Notes: a model not told the origin generated them from the sequence alone. A stretch of 64,000 nt of DNA from Chloroflexota bacterium (GCA_016223135.1 JACRPQ010000010.1:62001-126000); one strand, 5' to 3'. Numbered from the stretch's first letter, positions 14,151-23,376 are shown. Numbers and translations: made by a program.

Positions 14151-15194
14151 ATGCTGACCGATGAACTCAAAGCCATTATCGAACAGGCGGATGTGTTGCC
14201 TGACGAAGGTGAGAAGCAGACAAAACCACGTTACAAGATATTGTCTGCTGAAAATGCCCTGCAACCGCAACCGCCTATCGAATGGATTGTAGATGGACTA
14301 ATATCAACGGGAAGCGTGAGTGTTTTTTATGGCGAGGGAGGCAGTAAAAAAACCTGGGCGCTGCTTGACATGGCGGTTTGTGTAGCGCGTGGTGAAAACT
14401 GGCTAAACTTCAAAACCAAAGCGGGAGGCGTTTTGATTATTGACGAGGAAAGCGGGAGCCGGCGTATTTTGCGCCGGCTTGGTGATGTCCTGCGCGGACA
14501 CAATGCCGATAATGAGACGCCTGTATATTGTGTGTCTCTAGCATCGTTTGACTTTGGCGAGGCTGGCGATGTTTTAGAGTTGCATAATCTGATAAATGCG
14601 CTGAGGGTGCAATTGGTCATCATTGACGCGTTAGCGGATGTCATGCCGGGAAGAGACGAAAATTCGGTAAAAGATGTCCAGCCTGTGTTTTTAGCATTGC
14701 GTCGAATTGCGGAGGAAACTCAAGCCGCCATACTCATCATTCACCATTCCAACAAAAACGGAGGATACCGGGGAAGTTCGGCTATCAAAGGCGCGCTGGA
14801 CTTGCTGGTATCCGTTGAAAGTAAGACGGCAGGCAATGAGATTGCATTCAAGACAGAAAAAGCGCGCGATACTGTGGCAGGTGAATTTTTCGCAACTGCT
14901 AACTTTATGAACATCGAACCAAAGATGTTTTGGCTGACGCCGTCCATCGCGTTCGATACAAAAGAGTTTGGCAAAGGTGAGCGTTATGTATTGCGGTATC
15001 TGCTAGTCAATGGCGCAAGCGAAATGACCGACATCATACACAAGGCTGATTCATGCAGTGAAAGAACCGCCAAAAACAGCGTTTACAGCCTGGCAGACAA
15101 GGGCTTCGTCAAACGAGCAGACGAGGGCGGACAAGGCGAAAAGGCGACCTATATCCTAACCGACAAAGGCAAAGAGGAAGCCTCAAAACTGTGA
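14151..15194 (+). CDS. RepA-like AAA ATPase / replicative helicase
   Basis: The 347-aa protein has a RecA-fold ATPase of the plasmid RepA (AAA_25) type. Walker A is YGEGGSKKTWALL. The strand LIIDEESGS follows, then Walker B LVIIDALADV and the sensor-like LIIHHSNKNGGYRGSSAIKG. Residues 275-347 form a winged-helix-like domain (ASEMTDIIHKA, RTAKNSVYSLADKGFVKR). Hexameric RepA helicases unwind plasmid or satellite origins. The gene lies between a probable copy-control gene and a repeat-rich region followed by a primase, a coherent replication module. Coupling with the preceding gene is tight (3 bp). Confidence 0.88.
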   Translation: MLTDELKAIIEQADVLPDEGEKQTKPRYKILSAENALQPQPPIEWIVDGLISTGSVSVFYGEGGSKKTWALLDMAVCVARGENWLNFKTKAGGVLIIDEESGSRRILRRLGDVLRGHNADNETPVYCVSLASFDFGEAGDVLELHNLINALRVQLVIIDALADVMPGRDENSVKDVQPVFLALRRIAEETQAAILIIHHSNKNGGYRGSSAIKGALDLLVSVESKTAGNEIAFKTEKARDTVAGEFFATANFMNIEPKMFWLTPSIAFDTKEFGKGERYVLRYLLVNGASEMTDIIHKADSCSERTAKNSVYSLADKGFVKRADEGGQGEKATYILTDKGKEEASKL

Positions 15195-15196
15195 GG

Positions 15197-15324
15197 TTGT
15201 CCTTGTCCTTAACTTGTCCTTAAGTTGTCCTTAAGGACAAGTTGAAAAGTTGTCCCTTGTCCCCCCCTTTAAGGGGGACAAGGACAAGTCAACTAAAAAC
15301 AACCGAAAAAATGAAAAGTTGTCC
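15197..15324. other. Candidate replication origin (TTGTCC iterons and cruciforms)
   Basis: The hexamer TTGTCC occurs seven times directly (15197, 15203, 15214, 15225, 15250, 15257, 15319) and three times inverted (15235, 15276, 15282) in about 130 bp. Two larger inverted repeats are built from it: aacttgtccttaa with ttaaggacaagtt (15211-15243), and ttgtcccttgtccccc with gggggacaaggacaa (15250-15287). The region lies between the RepA-like ATPase and primase genes. Iteron arrays and cruciforms next to rep genes are typical of plasmid and satellite origins. An RNA attenuator for the primase gene is the main alternative. Confidence 0.7.
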
Positions 15325-15345
15325 TTTTGATGTTTGAGGTAAAAA

Positions 15346-16362
15346 ATGGACGCGATGACCATAAATCGGACGGTAGAACTTCTCCCCCTGGTAGGGCATC
15401 CGCTTCGCAAGGCGGGCGGCTACCACGTCGGAGCGTGTCCGTTTTGCGGCGGGGAAGACCGCTTCACGGTCAAGCACACGCCGAACGGCGACCGCTGGCA
15501 TTGCCGGCATTGCGGGGGCGGCAAATACCACACGGTCATAGACTTTGTGATGCGGCGCGATAATGCCGACTTCAAGGCGGCGGTGAAAATCCTGGGCGGC
15601 GAGATAACGGCGCCGGCTCGACCTGCGGCGCGTCCAAAGCCCCAGCCGCTGCGCCTGCCGTCTGCCGAATGGCAGGCGAAAGCATGGCGCGAAGTGGACG
15701 CGGCGATGACGCGGCTTTTCACGCCTCACGGCGCGGCGGCGCGGGCGTTCCTGCAAGCGCGCGGCTTGTCGTTTGCGATGTGGGAAACCTTCCTGCTGGG
15801 CTTTGGCATGGTGTACGACCATGTGGTAGAGCGTAAACGTCCTGCGATTGTCATCCCCTGGCGGGACGCCGAGGCGGGGAAAGAGACGATAACCGCTGTG
15901 AAGTATCGCTTTATTGACGCCGACCCAAACCCGAAGGCATTGCGGTATTCAAGCAAAAAGGGCAGTACGTTCGAGGTGCCGTTTGGCATGTTCGACATCC
16001 TGCCGGGTTTTCATCACACGCTTTTGCTTGTCGAAGGCGAGTTCAACGGCATAAGCGTTGCACAATGCCGACCCGCTGGCATGAGTGTGCTATCCTTCGG
16101 GAGCGAGGGCGGCGGACGGTTCGACGTACTGCGGGCAATTGCGGCGAAATACGAGCGCGTCTTTGTGTGGGCAGATGACGTTTGGGACAATCCCAAACAG
16201 GCGAAGCGCGCGGAAGAGTTGCGCTCGCTGGTCAAAGGCGGCGGGAGGGCGCTGCGAAGCGTTCGGCAGGACGGCGTGAAGTGGGACGCGAACCAACTGT
16301 TACAGGCGGGCGTCCTGGCTGAATTTGTGCGGCGCAAGTTCGGGGTCGAGGCGCAAGAATAA
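15346..16362 (+). CDS. Zinc-ribbon/Toprim DNA primase
   Basis: The 338-aa protein starts with a P4/T7-type primase zinc ribbon (CPFCGGEDRF, then WHCRHCGGGKYH, residues about 27-55). After a linker comes a Toprim domain (LLLVEGEFNGISVAQ with the catalytic glutamate, then VFVWADDVWDN with paired acidic residues). No helicase domain follows, so it is a stand-alone primase or primase-like factor working with the RepA-type ATPase just upstream. The ATG at 15346 is preceded by tgaggt. It is the last gene of the element before attR. Confidence 0.88.
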   Translation: MDAMTINRTVELLPLVGHPLRKAGGYHVGACPFCGGEDRFTVKHTPNGDRWHCRHCGGGKYHTVIDFVMRRDNADFKAAVKILGGEITAPARPAARPKPQPLRLPSAEWQAKAWREVDAAMTRLFTPHGAAARAFLQARGLSFAMWETFLLGFGMVYDHVVERKRPAIVIPWRDAEAGKETITAVKYRFIDADPNPKALRYSSKKGSTFEVPFGMFDILPGFHHTLLLVEGEFNGISVAQCRPAGMSVLSFGSEGGGRFDVLRAIAAKYERVFVWADDVWDNPKQAKRAEELRSLVKGGGRALRSVRQDGVKWDANQLLQAGVLAEFVRRKFGVEAQE

Positions 16363-16693
16363 CGGGCGGGAGTCTGCTAACAGACAAAAAACAGAGAGGG
16401 ACGCGAATCTCTTTGTCCAGCCCCGTTCGGGCGATTTTTTCACAGCAAAAGGTGCAAAAAACGCTTGCGTATATGCGCGTTTCCGTAAGTGTGAGGCAAC
16501 AGGAAGCCCCAGGTTGTTTGAGACGTGTCAACGGTCGGGGAAAAGCAGAAAAACGCAACAGCGCAAAGCGTAGAGGCAAACAGAGGCTAGTCACGGCGGC
16601 GGAACGAGACTATACTATGAGCGCTTGTCCAACCCAAGTTGACAATCCACACCAAGAGAAAAAACAGCAAAATAACGGCATTTGCTCTCCCGC
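16363..16693. other. Gene-free right end of the element
   Basis: No supported gene lies between the primase and attR. Open frames here (for example 16413-16784) run through the tRNA-derived repeat and have no coding look. A weak terminator-like hairpin (gccc-cgttc-gggc then gattttttc, about 16420-16441) may end the primase transcript. The remainder may hold integrase arm sites, but I could not define them. Confidence 0.5.
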
Positions 16694-16793
16694 GCTTCCC
16701 AAGCAAGATATCGTGGGTTCGAGTCCCATCACCCGCTCAAAATGCCGAGGAGAGACTCTCGGCATTTCTGTTTTGCAACTGTAAGGTGACTGT
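16694..16793 (+). repeat. attR of the integrated element
   Basis: This is an exact 100-bp copy of 7313-7412: the displaced 3' 44 bases of tRNA-Gly (16694-16737), the tRNA terminator and the bases beyond. It marks the return to host chromosome, only 50 bp ahead of the first receiver gene of the sensor cluster. Confidence 0.95.
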
Positions 16794-16843
16794 CATGCGC
16801 CCTCCTATGGGACGTATTAGAATTGCATCGGAGACGCTCTGAA

Positions 16844-17239
16844 ATGACGCCAATCACTGAAAAAGGCACCATACTCTACGTGGAAGACAATGCTGATAAT
16901 CGCACGCTTGTGCGTCGGATTCTTCTTTCCGAAAACTATCGGCTATTGGAAGCCACGGACGCACACCACGCGCTCAAACTGCTTGAGACCGCCACGCCCG
17001 ATTTAATCCTGATGGACATCAACATGCCGGACATGGATGGTTACACTCTCACAGCCAAAATTCGAGCCATGCCCGGCTTCGAACATATCCCCATCCTGGC
17101 GCTGACTGCAAATGTCATGCGGGGCGATAAGGAAAAAACCCTTCAGGCAGGGTGTGACGGATATATCCAAAAACCGATTGACTTTGATGAACTGCTAACA
17201 GAAGTCGAAAAATTTCTGGCAAGGAGAACCAATGCCTGA
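16844..17239 (+). CDS. Stand-alone response regulator receiver, 131 aa
   Basis: The product is a single CheY/DivK-like receiver. The acidic pair is in YVEDNADN, the phospho-acceptor is D58 (LILMDINMPDMDGY), the switch threonine is in ALTAN, and the lysine is in IQKPIDF. It is the first gene of the sensor cluster and overlaps the next receiver by 8 bp. With no output domain it probably acts as a phosphate shuttle or by protein contact. The start at 16844 is chosen over the ATG at 16823 because the extra residues are not part of the receiver fold. Confidence 0.9.
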   Translation: MTPITEKGTILYVEDNADNRTLVRRILLSENYRLLEATDAHHALKLLETATPDLILMDINMPDMDGYTLTAKIRAMPGFEHIPILALTANVMRGDKEKTLQAGCDGYIQKPIDFDELLTEVEKFLARRTNA

Positions 17240-17675
17240 CAACGTCCTTGATACCCAGCCGATCAAGAAACCCAGCATTCCCAAGGACGCGACGGTTTTG
17301 GTGGTGGAAGATAACGTTGCGAATTTCGTTTTGATTGCCCGCATGCTTGGTTATCTGGGTATTCACTGCGAATGGAAGACTTCCGGCTACGAAGTGGTGG
17401 AATATGCCGATACGCTCCAGCGCCTCGACCTGATCCTGATGGATATTCGCCTCCCTTACGAGGACGGTTATGGGGCGCTAAAAAAGATTCGCGCCTCCGA
17501 ACGCCTCAAGAACATCCCGATTATTGCCGTTACTGCCGAAGCCAGCCTGGATCAAATGGAAAAAGCCCGCGCCTCCGGCTTCGACGGCTTCCTCGGCAAA
17601 CCGCTCGACCCCGACCGCTTCCCCGACCAGATTCGCCGTATTCTGGCGGGCGAACCGGTCTGGGAATACAACTAA
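17232..17675 (+). CDS. Stand-alone response regulator receiver, 147 aa
   Basis: This is a second single-domain receiver, preceded by a 17-residue unstructured start. The acidic pair is in VVEDNVAN, D71 (LILMDIRLPYEDGY) is the phosphorylation site, T is in AVTAEAS, and K is in LGKPLDP. It is diverged from its upstream neighbour. Both receivers lie ahead of eleven sensors and can receive phosphate from the only kinase in the cluster (42679-45894), or from kinases elsewhere. No DNA-binding or enzyme domain is attached. Confidence 0.9.
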   Translation: MPDNVLDTQPIKKPSIPKDATVLVVEDNVANFVLIARMLGYLGIHCEWKTSGYEVVEYADTLQRLDLILMDIRLPYEDGYGALKKIRASERLKNIPIIAVTAEASLDQMEKARASGFDGFLGKPLDPDRFPDQIRRILAGEPVWEYN

Positions 17676-17690
17676 CCTTCCCATCGCAAG

Positions 17691-19808
17691 ATGACCAACC
17701 AAAACCCCAACGAGACCGTCAGCAATTTTTTTGTCACTGCCTTCTTTACGGCAGCAGGCAATCAACTGCAACTGACTCAGTTTTCAGACCCGCAAAATCA
17801 GGATGCACAAGCCACCATCCCGCGCGGCGTGGAACTCTTGCGCGATGTGATGGAGGGCTACCTCAAGGACGGACCCGTCACGGTCAATCTGAAGGGGCAG
17901 TCCACCATTCCGCCGCCATTGCTCGCCTACCCCAAACAACTGGGATGTGAAAAAGCCGCGTACGTACCCATCCTGCAAGACGGTCAACTGCGCGGTGTTG
18001 TGTTAATTGGCGCGAGAGAAGGACAAAAACTTGACGATGAAGTCGTCACCGCCTTCAACCGTACCATTCGCCTGACGGCAAATTCGCTTACCGCCAAAAT
18101 ATCCCCCACTGAGCCGCTCGACGACCGCCGCGCGGCGGAAATGAAAGCGCTCAACGCCCTTGCCGCAAACGCCGCTTCTGTCGGCGACCTGCAAGCCTTC
18201 TATTCGACCATTTACGAACATGTTCGCAACGTCATCGGCGACTACGGGTTTGTCATTGCACTGTACGAAAAAAGGACCAACTCCATCAGCGTTCCGTTTT
18301 TATACGAGGAAGGAAAATTCTCCACTATCGAATCCTTCCCTCTCGGTGAGGGTCTCACTTCCATTCTAATTCGCACCCGCGAACCTCTCATGCTTGTGGA
18401 TGACACCATGAACCGCGCCCTCGCCATGGGCGCCAAAATTGCCGGCAAACCCGCCCGTTCGTGGCTGGGCGTCCCGCTTGTGGCGCAGGGCGAGGCAATC
18501 GGCGCGCTCATCATCCAGGATATTGAGAACGAACACAGTTTCGACGAAGAAGACCTGAACTTCATGATTGCAGTCGCCAATCAGGTCTCCGGCGTGATTT
18601 ACAACGTGCGCGTGCTGGAGGAAAGCAAACGCACGGCGCTGCAATTCGAGACTGCGGCGGAAATCGCCCGCGACATCAGCAGTTCGCTGCGTCTGGATGA
18701 ATTGCTGGAAAAAGCCGTCAACCTCATCCGCTCCCGCTTCAACTTCTACCACGCCAGCGTCTTCCTCAAGGATGCCAGCGGAGAATATGTGGTCATCCGC
18801 GAAGCCACCGGCGACGCCGGCGCGCAACTCAAACGCTCCGGCTTCAAACTGGGCATCGGCTCGAAATCCATCGTCGGGTTTGCGGCAGGCAAAGGCGAAG
18901 CGCTCATCGTCAACGACACAACCCGCGACGCGACGTATTACCCCAATCCACTCCTTCCAGACACGCGTGCTGAGGCGGCGCTTCCGTTGCGCGTGGGCGA
19001 CCGCGTGGTCGGCGTGCTGGATGTTCAAAGCAAAACTCCCTATGCCTTTGCAGAAGATAACCTGCGCACGCTTCAAATCCTGGCAGACCAACTGGGCATC
19101 GCCGTCGTCAACACGGAACTCTTCGCTGAAACGCAGGAACACCTGGCGCAGCACCGTCTCCTGCATCACATCACCACCTCCGCCGCATCTGGCACCACCC
19201 TGGAAGAGGCGCTGGAATCCGCCGTCAGTGGACTGCAAGTAACCCTCGGCGGCGACCGCGTGACCATCCTGCTGGCAGACCGCGAAAAGAAATATCTCGA
19301 AGTCAAAGCCGCGGTGGGATACGCGCCGGATATTTACGAAGTCAAAATCCCCATCGGAAGCGGCATCACCGGCTGGGCGGCAGAGCACCGCCGCACCCTG
19401 CGCATCAATAACGTCCAGGAAGATGCGCGCTACGTCGAAAGCAGCGTCAACACCCGCTCAGAACTTGCCATCCCCATGATCTACCGCGGCGAACTGCTCG
19501 GCGTCCTCAACGTGGAAAGCGAACAACTCAACGCCTACACCGAAAGCGACGAGGAACTGCTCGGCACCTTGGGCGGAAGCCTGGCGGCGGTCATCGCCAA
19601 TGCCAGGCTGCTCGAACAGATTCGCGCCCAGGCAGAGCGCGAACGAACTCTGTTCGAAATTACCGACAAAATTCGCCGCACCACCGACATTCAGACTATC
19701 CTCACCACCACCGTCAGCGAATTGACCCGCGTGACCGGCGCCAATCGAGTGCGCGCAAAACTTGGCATCATGGATGAAGAAACCAGGACAGGCAATGAAA
19801 CCGTCTAA
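17691..19808 (+). CDS. Sensor 1: cytosolic multi-GAF protein
   Basis: This is a 705-aa soluble protein with no membrane span. A degenerate GAF-like region fills about 1-140. Three fuller GAF domains follow at about 150-305 (IGDYGFVIALYEK to NQVSGVIYNVRVL), 325-480 (NFYHASVFLKDASGEYVVIR) and 490-640. The last 55 residues hold the start of another GAF that stops after its first strand (TDIQTILTTTVSELTRVTG and a short tail). GAF domains bind small molecules or serve as dimer rods. There is no kinase, cyclase or phosphodiesterase output. The gene overlaps the next sensor by 14 bp. Confidence 0.88.
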   Translation: MTNQNPNETVSNFFVTAFFTAAGNQLQLTQFSDPQNQDAQATIPRGVELLRDVMEGYLKDGPVTVNLKGQSTIPPPLLAYPKQLGCEKAAYVPILQDGQLRGVVLIGAREGQKLDDEVVTAFNRTIRLTANSLTAKISPTEPLDDRRAAEMKALNALAANAASVGDLQAFYSTIYEHVRNVIGDYGFVIALYEKRTNSISVPFLYEEGKFSTIESFPLGEGLTSILIRTREPLMLVDDTMNRALAMGAKIAGKPARSWLGVPLVAQGEAIGALIIQDIENEHSFDEEDLNFMIAVANQVSGVIYNVRVLEESKRTALQFETAAEIARDISSSLRLDELLEKAVNLIRSRFNFYHASVFLKDASGEYVVIREATGDAGAQLKRSGFKLGIGSKSIVGFAAGKGEALIVNDTTRDATYYPNPLLPDTRAEAALPLRVGDRVVGVLDVQSKTPYAFAEDNLRTLQILADQLGIAVVNTELFAETQEHLAQHRLLHHITTSAASGTTLEEALESAVSGLQVTLGGDRVTILLADREKKYLEVKAAVGYAPDIYEVKIPIGSGITGWAAEHRRTLRINNVQEDARYVESSVNTRSELAIPMIYRGELLGVLNVESEQLNAYTESDEELLGTLGGSLAAVIANARLLEQIRAQAERERTLFEITDKIRRTTDIQTILTTTVSELTRVTGANRVRAKLGIMDEETRTGNETV

Positions 19809-21741
19809 CGAACTCGTCCTTAAGCGAACAGGCGGATGGTACATCCCTCTTGCCATTCTCGCCAGCGAAATCATCGGCTTGCTGGGAACCATCCCAGGAC
19901 TGGCGCTTATTCTTGTCACCACCTCACCGGGCGAGGAACTCCGCCGCGCTTTCGTCTCGCTTCTGCCCATTTTGCTGATCATCAGCCAGGGACTCATCCT
20001 TGCTGCCATCTGGCGGCTGACCCCCGATGCCAGAGACCGTTTGAACCAATGGCGGCAGGGCATTCCGCATGCCGACGAAGCCAAGGAATTCGCCGCCTGG
20101 AAGCAGATTACAAACATCACCACCCAATATGGTGTGATTGCCCTTGTCGTCAATCTTATCGTTCTCCTTCTGCCGCCATTCATCATTACACTCGCACAGG
20201 AAGAAACGCTTGGCTCCATTTTTCAACCCACCTCCCTTTCCGCATCGCTTCCTGTGTATATTTTCCTTGGCGGGTTTGCTTCCATACTTGGCTGGATCAT
20301 TCTCACCCTTTTGACAGTAGAACGTCTCACCCTGCCCGCCAGGCTTATTCTTCTCCCTCAAGACTTTGAAATCCAATTCAAGGGGCGCACCAGTGTCCTG
20401 TTGGGCTTCAAATTTCAAATCCTGCTTTTAAGTCTTATCGTCATCGGGTTGGCGGTTGTTGCTCCCATCGGCTTCCGCCAGATTATTCGAGCTCTTTACA
20501 CCGACGCCCTGCCCTTGCAGATTTTCAGGGATTTGCAGATTCAATCCATTCTGCTCAGTATCTCCATGCTTTTGCTGGGCGGCGCATTTTCTTACTTTGC
20601 CACTCGTTCCATATCAGACCCGGTCAAAGACCTGATTGAAACCTTTCAAAAAATCGAACAAGGCGACCTGAAACAACGCGTCCCCGTCACTGCCACAGAC
20701 GAACTCGCCACCGTTGCAATGCACTTCAACCGCATGGTCGCCCGCCTCGAAGACTTGCAATCCACGCTGGAACAGCAAGTCAAAGACCGCACCAAACAAC
20801 TCACTGCCACCATCGAAGTAGGGCGCGTGGCTGCCTCCATTTTGGACGTTGACCAATTGCTCAACAAAGTCGCCAACCTGATTACCGATCGATTCGGCTA
20901 CTACTACACCGCCATTTACATCCTTGACCCCACCGAAAAATGGGCGGAACTGCGCGAAGCAACCGGACAGGCAGGCAGCGTTCTCAAGCAAAACCGCCAT
21001 CGCCTCGAAATTTCCGGGAAAAGCATGGTGGCAGGCTGCATCCGCGAAAAGATGCCGCGCATTATACAAAACACCGCAGCAGAAAAACAACGCTTCGAAA
21101 ACCCGTTACTCCCCTATACACGCTCCGAAATTGCCCTCCCCCTTATGGTCGGCGACCGCGTCCTCGGCGCCTTGAACATACACTCCACCAAAGCGGCTGA
21201 TTTCGACACGGAAATCATCGAAACCATGCAAAACGTCGCCAGTCAAATCTCTGTTGCCCTCGAAAACGCCCGCCTCTTTCAGGAAGCCCAGCAAAGCATT
21301 CAGGAACTTCAAGCAATTCAAAAACAATACCTGCTCGAAGGCTGGAGCAACGTCCGCTCCTATAACGATGCGCTCGAATACGAAATTGGCGAACCAAGCG
21401 AAGCCGCCAGCCAAGTCCTGCAAAGCGTCATCGAACTTCGCAATCAGGTCTTCGGGCAAATTACTCTGGAAGGTCATGTCGAATGGACGCCGGAACAGCG
21501 CAGCCTGGTGGATGCCGTCGCCGCACAAGCCGCCATCGCGTTGGAAAATGCCCGTCTCGTCTCCGAGAGCCGTCAGATCGCTCAGCGCGAACGCGCCTTG
21601 GCGGAAATCAACTCGAAAATTTGGACCTCCGGTTCCGTGGACGGCATCTTGCAAACTGTGGTGAAAGAACTGGGCAAGCGCCTCGACGCCTCCGCCGCTA
21701 CCATCGAACTGAAACTGGATGAGGAACATGACCACGCCTAA
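19795..21741 (+). CDS. Sensor 2: six-span membrane HAMP-GAF protein
   Basis: From the ATG at 19795 the protein has 648 residues. Six hydrophobic segments lie in the first 280 (about 15-42, 51-73, 110-135, 155-178, 212-236, 260-280). A HAMP domain follows (SISDPVKDLIETFQKIEQGD), then a coiled coil, a canonical GAF (GYYYTAIYILDPTEKWAELR to NVASQISVALENARLF), and a region carrying only the final part of a GAF (QITLEGHVEWTPEQRSLV to AAIALENARLV). The last 45 residues are the GAF-start tail (GSVDGILQTVVKELGKRL). No enzymatic output is present. The membrane part has no large periplasmic loop, so it may sense within the bilayer. Confidence 0.87.
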   Translation: MKPSNELVLKRTGGWYIPLAILASEIIGLLGTIPGLALILVTTSPGEELRRAFVSLLPILLIISQGLILAAIWRLTPDARDRLNQWRQGIPHADEAKEFAAWKQITNITTQYGVIALVVNLIVLLLPPFIITLAQEETLGSIFQPTSLSASLPVYIFLGGFASILGWIILTLLTVERLTLPARLILLPQDFEIQFKGRTSVLLGFKFQILLLSLIVIGLAVVAPIGFRQIIRALYTDALPLQIFRDLQIQSILLSISMLLLGGAFSYFATRSISDPVKDLIETFQKIEQGDLKQRVPVTATDELATVAMHFNRMVARLEDLQSTLEQQVKDRTKQLTATIEVGRVAASILDVDQLLNKVANLITDRFGYYYTAIYILDPTEKWAELREATGQAGSVLKQNRHRLEISGKSMVAGCIREKMPRIIQNTAAEKQRFENPLLPYTRSEIALPLMVGDRVLGALNIHSTKAADFDTEIIETMQNVASQISVALENARLFQEAQQSIQELQAIQKQYLLEGWSNVRSYNDALEYEIGEPSEAASQVLQSVIELRNQVFGQITLEGHVEWTPEQRSLVDAVAAQAAIALENARLVSESRQIAQRERALAEINSKIWTSGSVDGILQTVVKELGKRLDASAATIELKLDEEHDHA

Positions 21742-23371
21742 ACCTGCCCCTCTGGAAAACACCTCCTTCCAGTATGACCGCTGGCGCGCAAAATTTCTGA
21801 CGGCGATCCTGCGCATCATCGCCGGACTGGGACTACTTCTTTTTGCCGCCAACATCCCCCTCCTTGACCGCAGTGAAATACTCTCCTTCCTGTCGGTCTA
21901 TGCGGTGTTACTGCTCATCGCCTTTACCCCCCTGCCCTACAGGCTGAAAGCCGCCATCCTGACGGCAAGCGGTTACCTGATGGGACTCTTCGTCCTCATC
22001 CAAATCGGACCTTGGTCCGGCGCCACCGCCTACCTGCTGGCAGCCAACATCTTTGCCGCCCTGCTCTTCGACCACGGCGCAGACCGCTGGATGTTTGCGG
22101 TAAATACCCTCAGCATCGCCGCCATTGGCGCGCTGAATTCCTTTGGCTACTTGGACCTCATTGCCCCCGTCTCGCCCGAAATCAACATTGCCGAATGGCT
22201 CTCTTACCTGGCAGATTATCTTTTCATCTCTGCCGCCGTCGTTTGGGCAATATATCTGTTGAAGACTGAATTCAAATCGGTCGCCGCTCAATACCAATCG
22301 GCGCTTGCCGCGCTCACCTCGGAACGCGCCGAATTGGAAAAGCGCATCGAAGAACGAACCGCCGGGCTGCGCCAAAAATCCGAACAATTCCGCGCTGCAT
22401 CCTACATCGCCCGCCAGACTGCAGAACTACAGGATATCGACTCCATCCTGAAAACTATTGTCAGCATCATCACTGACCAATTCGGTTTTTATCACGCCGG
22501 CATCTTCCTCATGAACGAAAGCGGCAGCGAAGTCGTTTTGGTAGCCGCATCTTCCGAGGGCGGCAAACAAATGATCGAAAAAGGGCACTCCCTGGAAGTC
22601 GGCGCAGAAGGAATCGTCGGATACGCCGCCGCGCAAAAGAAACCCCGCATCGCCCTCGACACCGGCGCCGACCCGGTCTTCTTCAATAACCCCCACCTGC
22701 CCCATACCCGTTCGGAAGCCGCCGTTCCCATGATGATCCATGACCGCGTGATCGGTGTCCTCGACATCCAATCTGACCAGCCGTCCGCATTCAGCCAGGA
22801 TGACCTCGACGTGTTCGAAGCCATTGCCAGTCAGGCTGCAGTTGCTATCGAAAAAATGCGCCTGCTGGAAGAATCTCAAACGGCATTGATGCAAATCGAA
22901 TCGCTCACCGCCTCCCGCATACGCGAAGCGTGGGAACACCGCGCGCGGCAGGGCGGCGTTGCCTACACCTACACCCCGCTTGGCGTCCGCACAGGCAGCA
23001 AATTGGAAAACGAAGACAACGCCTTGAAAATTCCCATCACCCTGCGCGGACAGAAAATCGGCGTCATCTCCATCGCCCGCAAAGACAACACCCCTTGGAG
23101 CCAGCTTGACAAGGAAATGGTGCAGGAGGTGGCATACCAAACCGGGCTTGCGCTGGACAACATGCGTCTCATCGAAGAAGCGACCCAGCGTTCCATTCAG
23201 GAACAAACCGTCAGCGAACTTGCCCTGCGCTTCAGCCAAGTGATGGATATTGACGCCCTCCTCCAAACCGCTGCCCGCGAACTCGGTCAAATCCCCGACG
23301 TACTGGAAGCAACCGTCTTTGTCGGCGACATACCCACTCAAACGTCCGAAAAGAAGCGCGTTCGAAGGTAA
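21728..23371 (+). CDS. Sensor 3: multi-span membrane GAF protein
   Basis: The protein has 547 residues from the ATG at 21728; an in-frame ATG nine bases upstream is also possible. About six hydrophobic segments fill the first 185 residues without large loops, a MASE-like membrane sensor. A coiled coil (ERAELEKRIEERTAGL) leads to a canonical GAF (FGFYHAGIFLMNESGSEVVL, ALDTGADPVFFNNPHLPHTR). A late-GAF segment follows (KIPITLRGQKIGVISIAR, WSQLDKEMVQEVAYQTGLAL), then the GAF-start tail (DIDALLQTAARELGQIPDV) with a basic end (KKRVRR). No output domain is present. It overlaps sensor 2 by 14 bp. Confidence 0.87.
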   Translation: MTTPKPAPLENTSFQYDRWRAKFLTAILRIIAGLGLLLFAANIPLLDRSEILSFLSVYAVLLLIAFTPLPYRLKAAILTASGYLMGLFVLIQIGPWSGATAYLLAANIFAALLFDHGADRWMFAVNTLSIAAIGALNSFGYLDLIAPVSPEINIAEWLSYLADYLFISAAVVWAIYLLKTEFKSVAAQYQSALAALTSERAELEKRIEERTAGLRQKSEQFRAASYIARQTAELQDIDSILKTIVSIITDQFGFYHAGIFLMNESGSEVVLVAASSEGGKQMIEKGHSLEVGAEGIVGYAAAQKKPRIALDTGADPVFFNNPHLPHTRSEAAVPMMIHDRVIGVLDIQSDQPSAFSQDDLDVFEAIASQAAVAIEKMRLLEESQTALMQIESLTASRIREAWEHRARQGGVAYTYTPLGVRTGSKLENEDNALKIPITLRGQKIGVISIARKDNTPWSQLDKEMVQEVAYQTGLALDNMRLIEEATQRSIQEQTVSELALRFSQVMDIDALLQTAARELGQIPDVLEATVFVGDIPTQTSEKKRVRR

Positions 23372-23376
23372 CTCGA

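Larger units (their letters stand above)
7313..16793 (+). mobile_element. Integrative element in tRNA-Gly, about 9.4 kb
   Basis: The unit between the two 100-bp att repeats is 9381 bp if excised by one crossover. Its genes, in order, are: tyrosine integrase, XRE repressor (minus), second tyrosine recombinase, small proteins including a GIY-YIG protein and an SH3b lipoprotein, membrane proteins, zinc-knuckle peptides, a ribbon-helix-helix-like protein, a RepA-type ATPase, a repeat-rich putative origin, and a zinc-ribbon/Toprim primase. I recognised no capsid, terminase, portal, relaxase or coupling protein. It fits an integrative plasmid or satellite-like element that replicates its own DNA but would need help to move between cells. 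Exact att identity suggests recent insertion. Confidence 0.92.

Noticed and set aside
16413-16784. 123-codon frame at the right end of the element
   Set aside because: It runs through the tRNA-derived att repeat and has no coding character.
7313-16793. Element as a complete prophage
   Set aside because: No terminase, portal, capsid or tail gene can be recognised; replication and recombination genes alone do not make a phage.
18366-19388. 340-codon minus-strand frame (and similar long ones opposite every sensor gene)
   Set aside because: These are antisense shadows of strongly biased GAF coding frames, with histidine/phenylalanine/glycine-rich nonsense composition.
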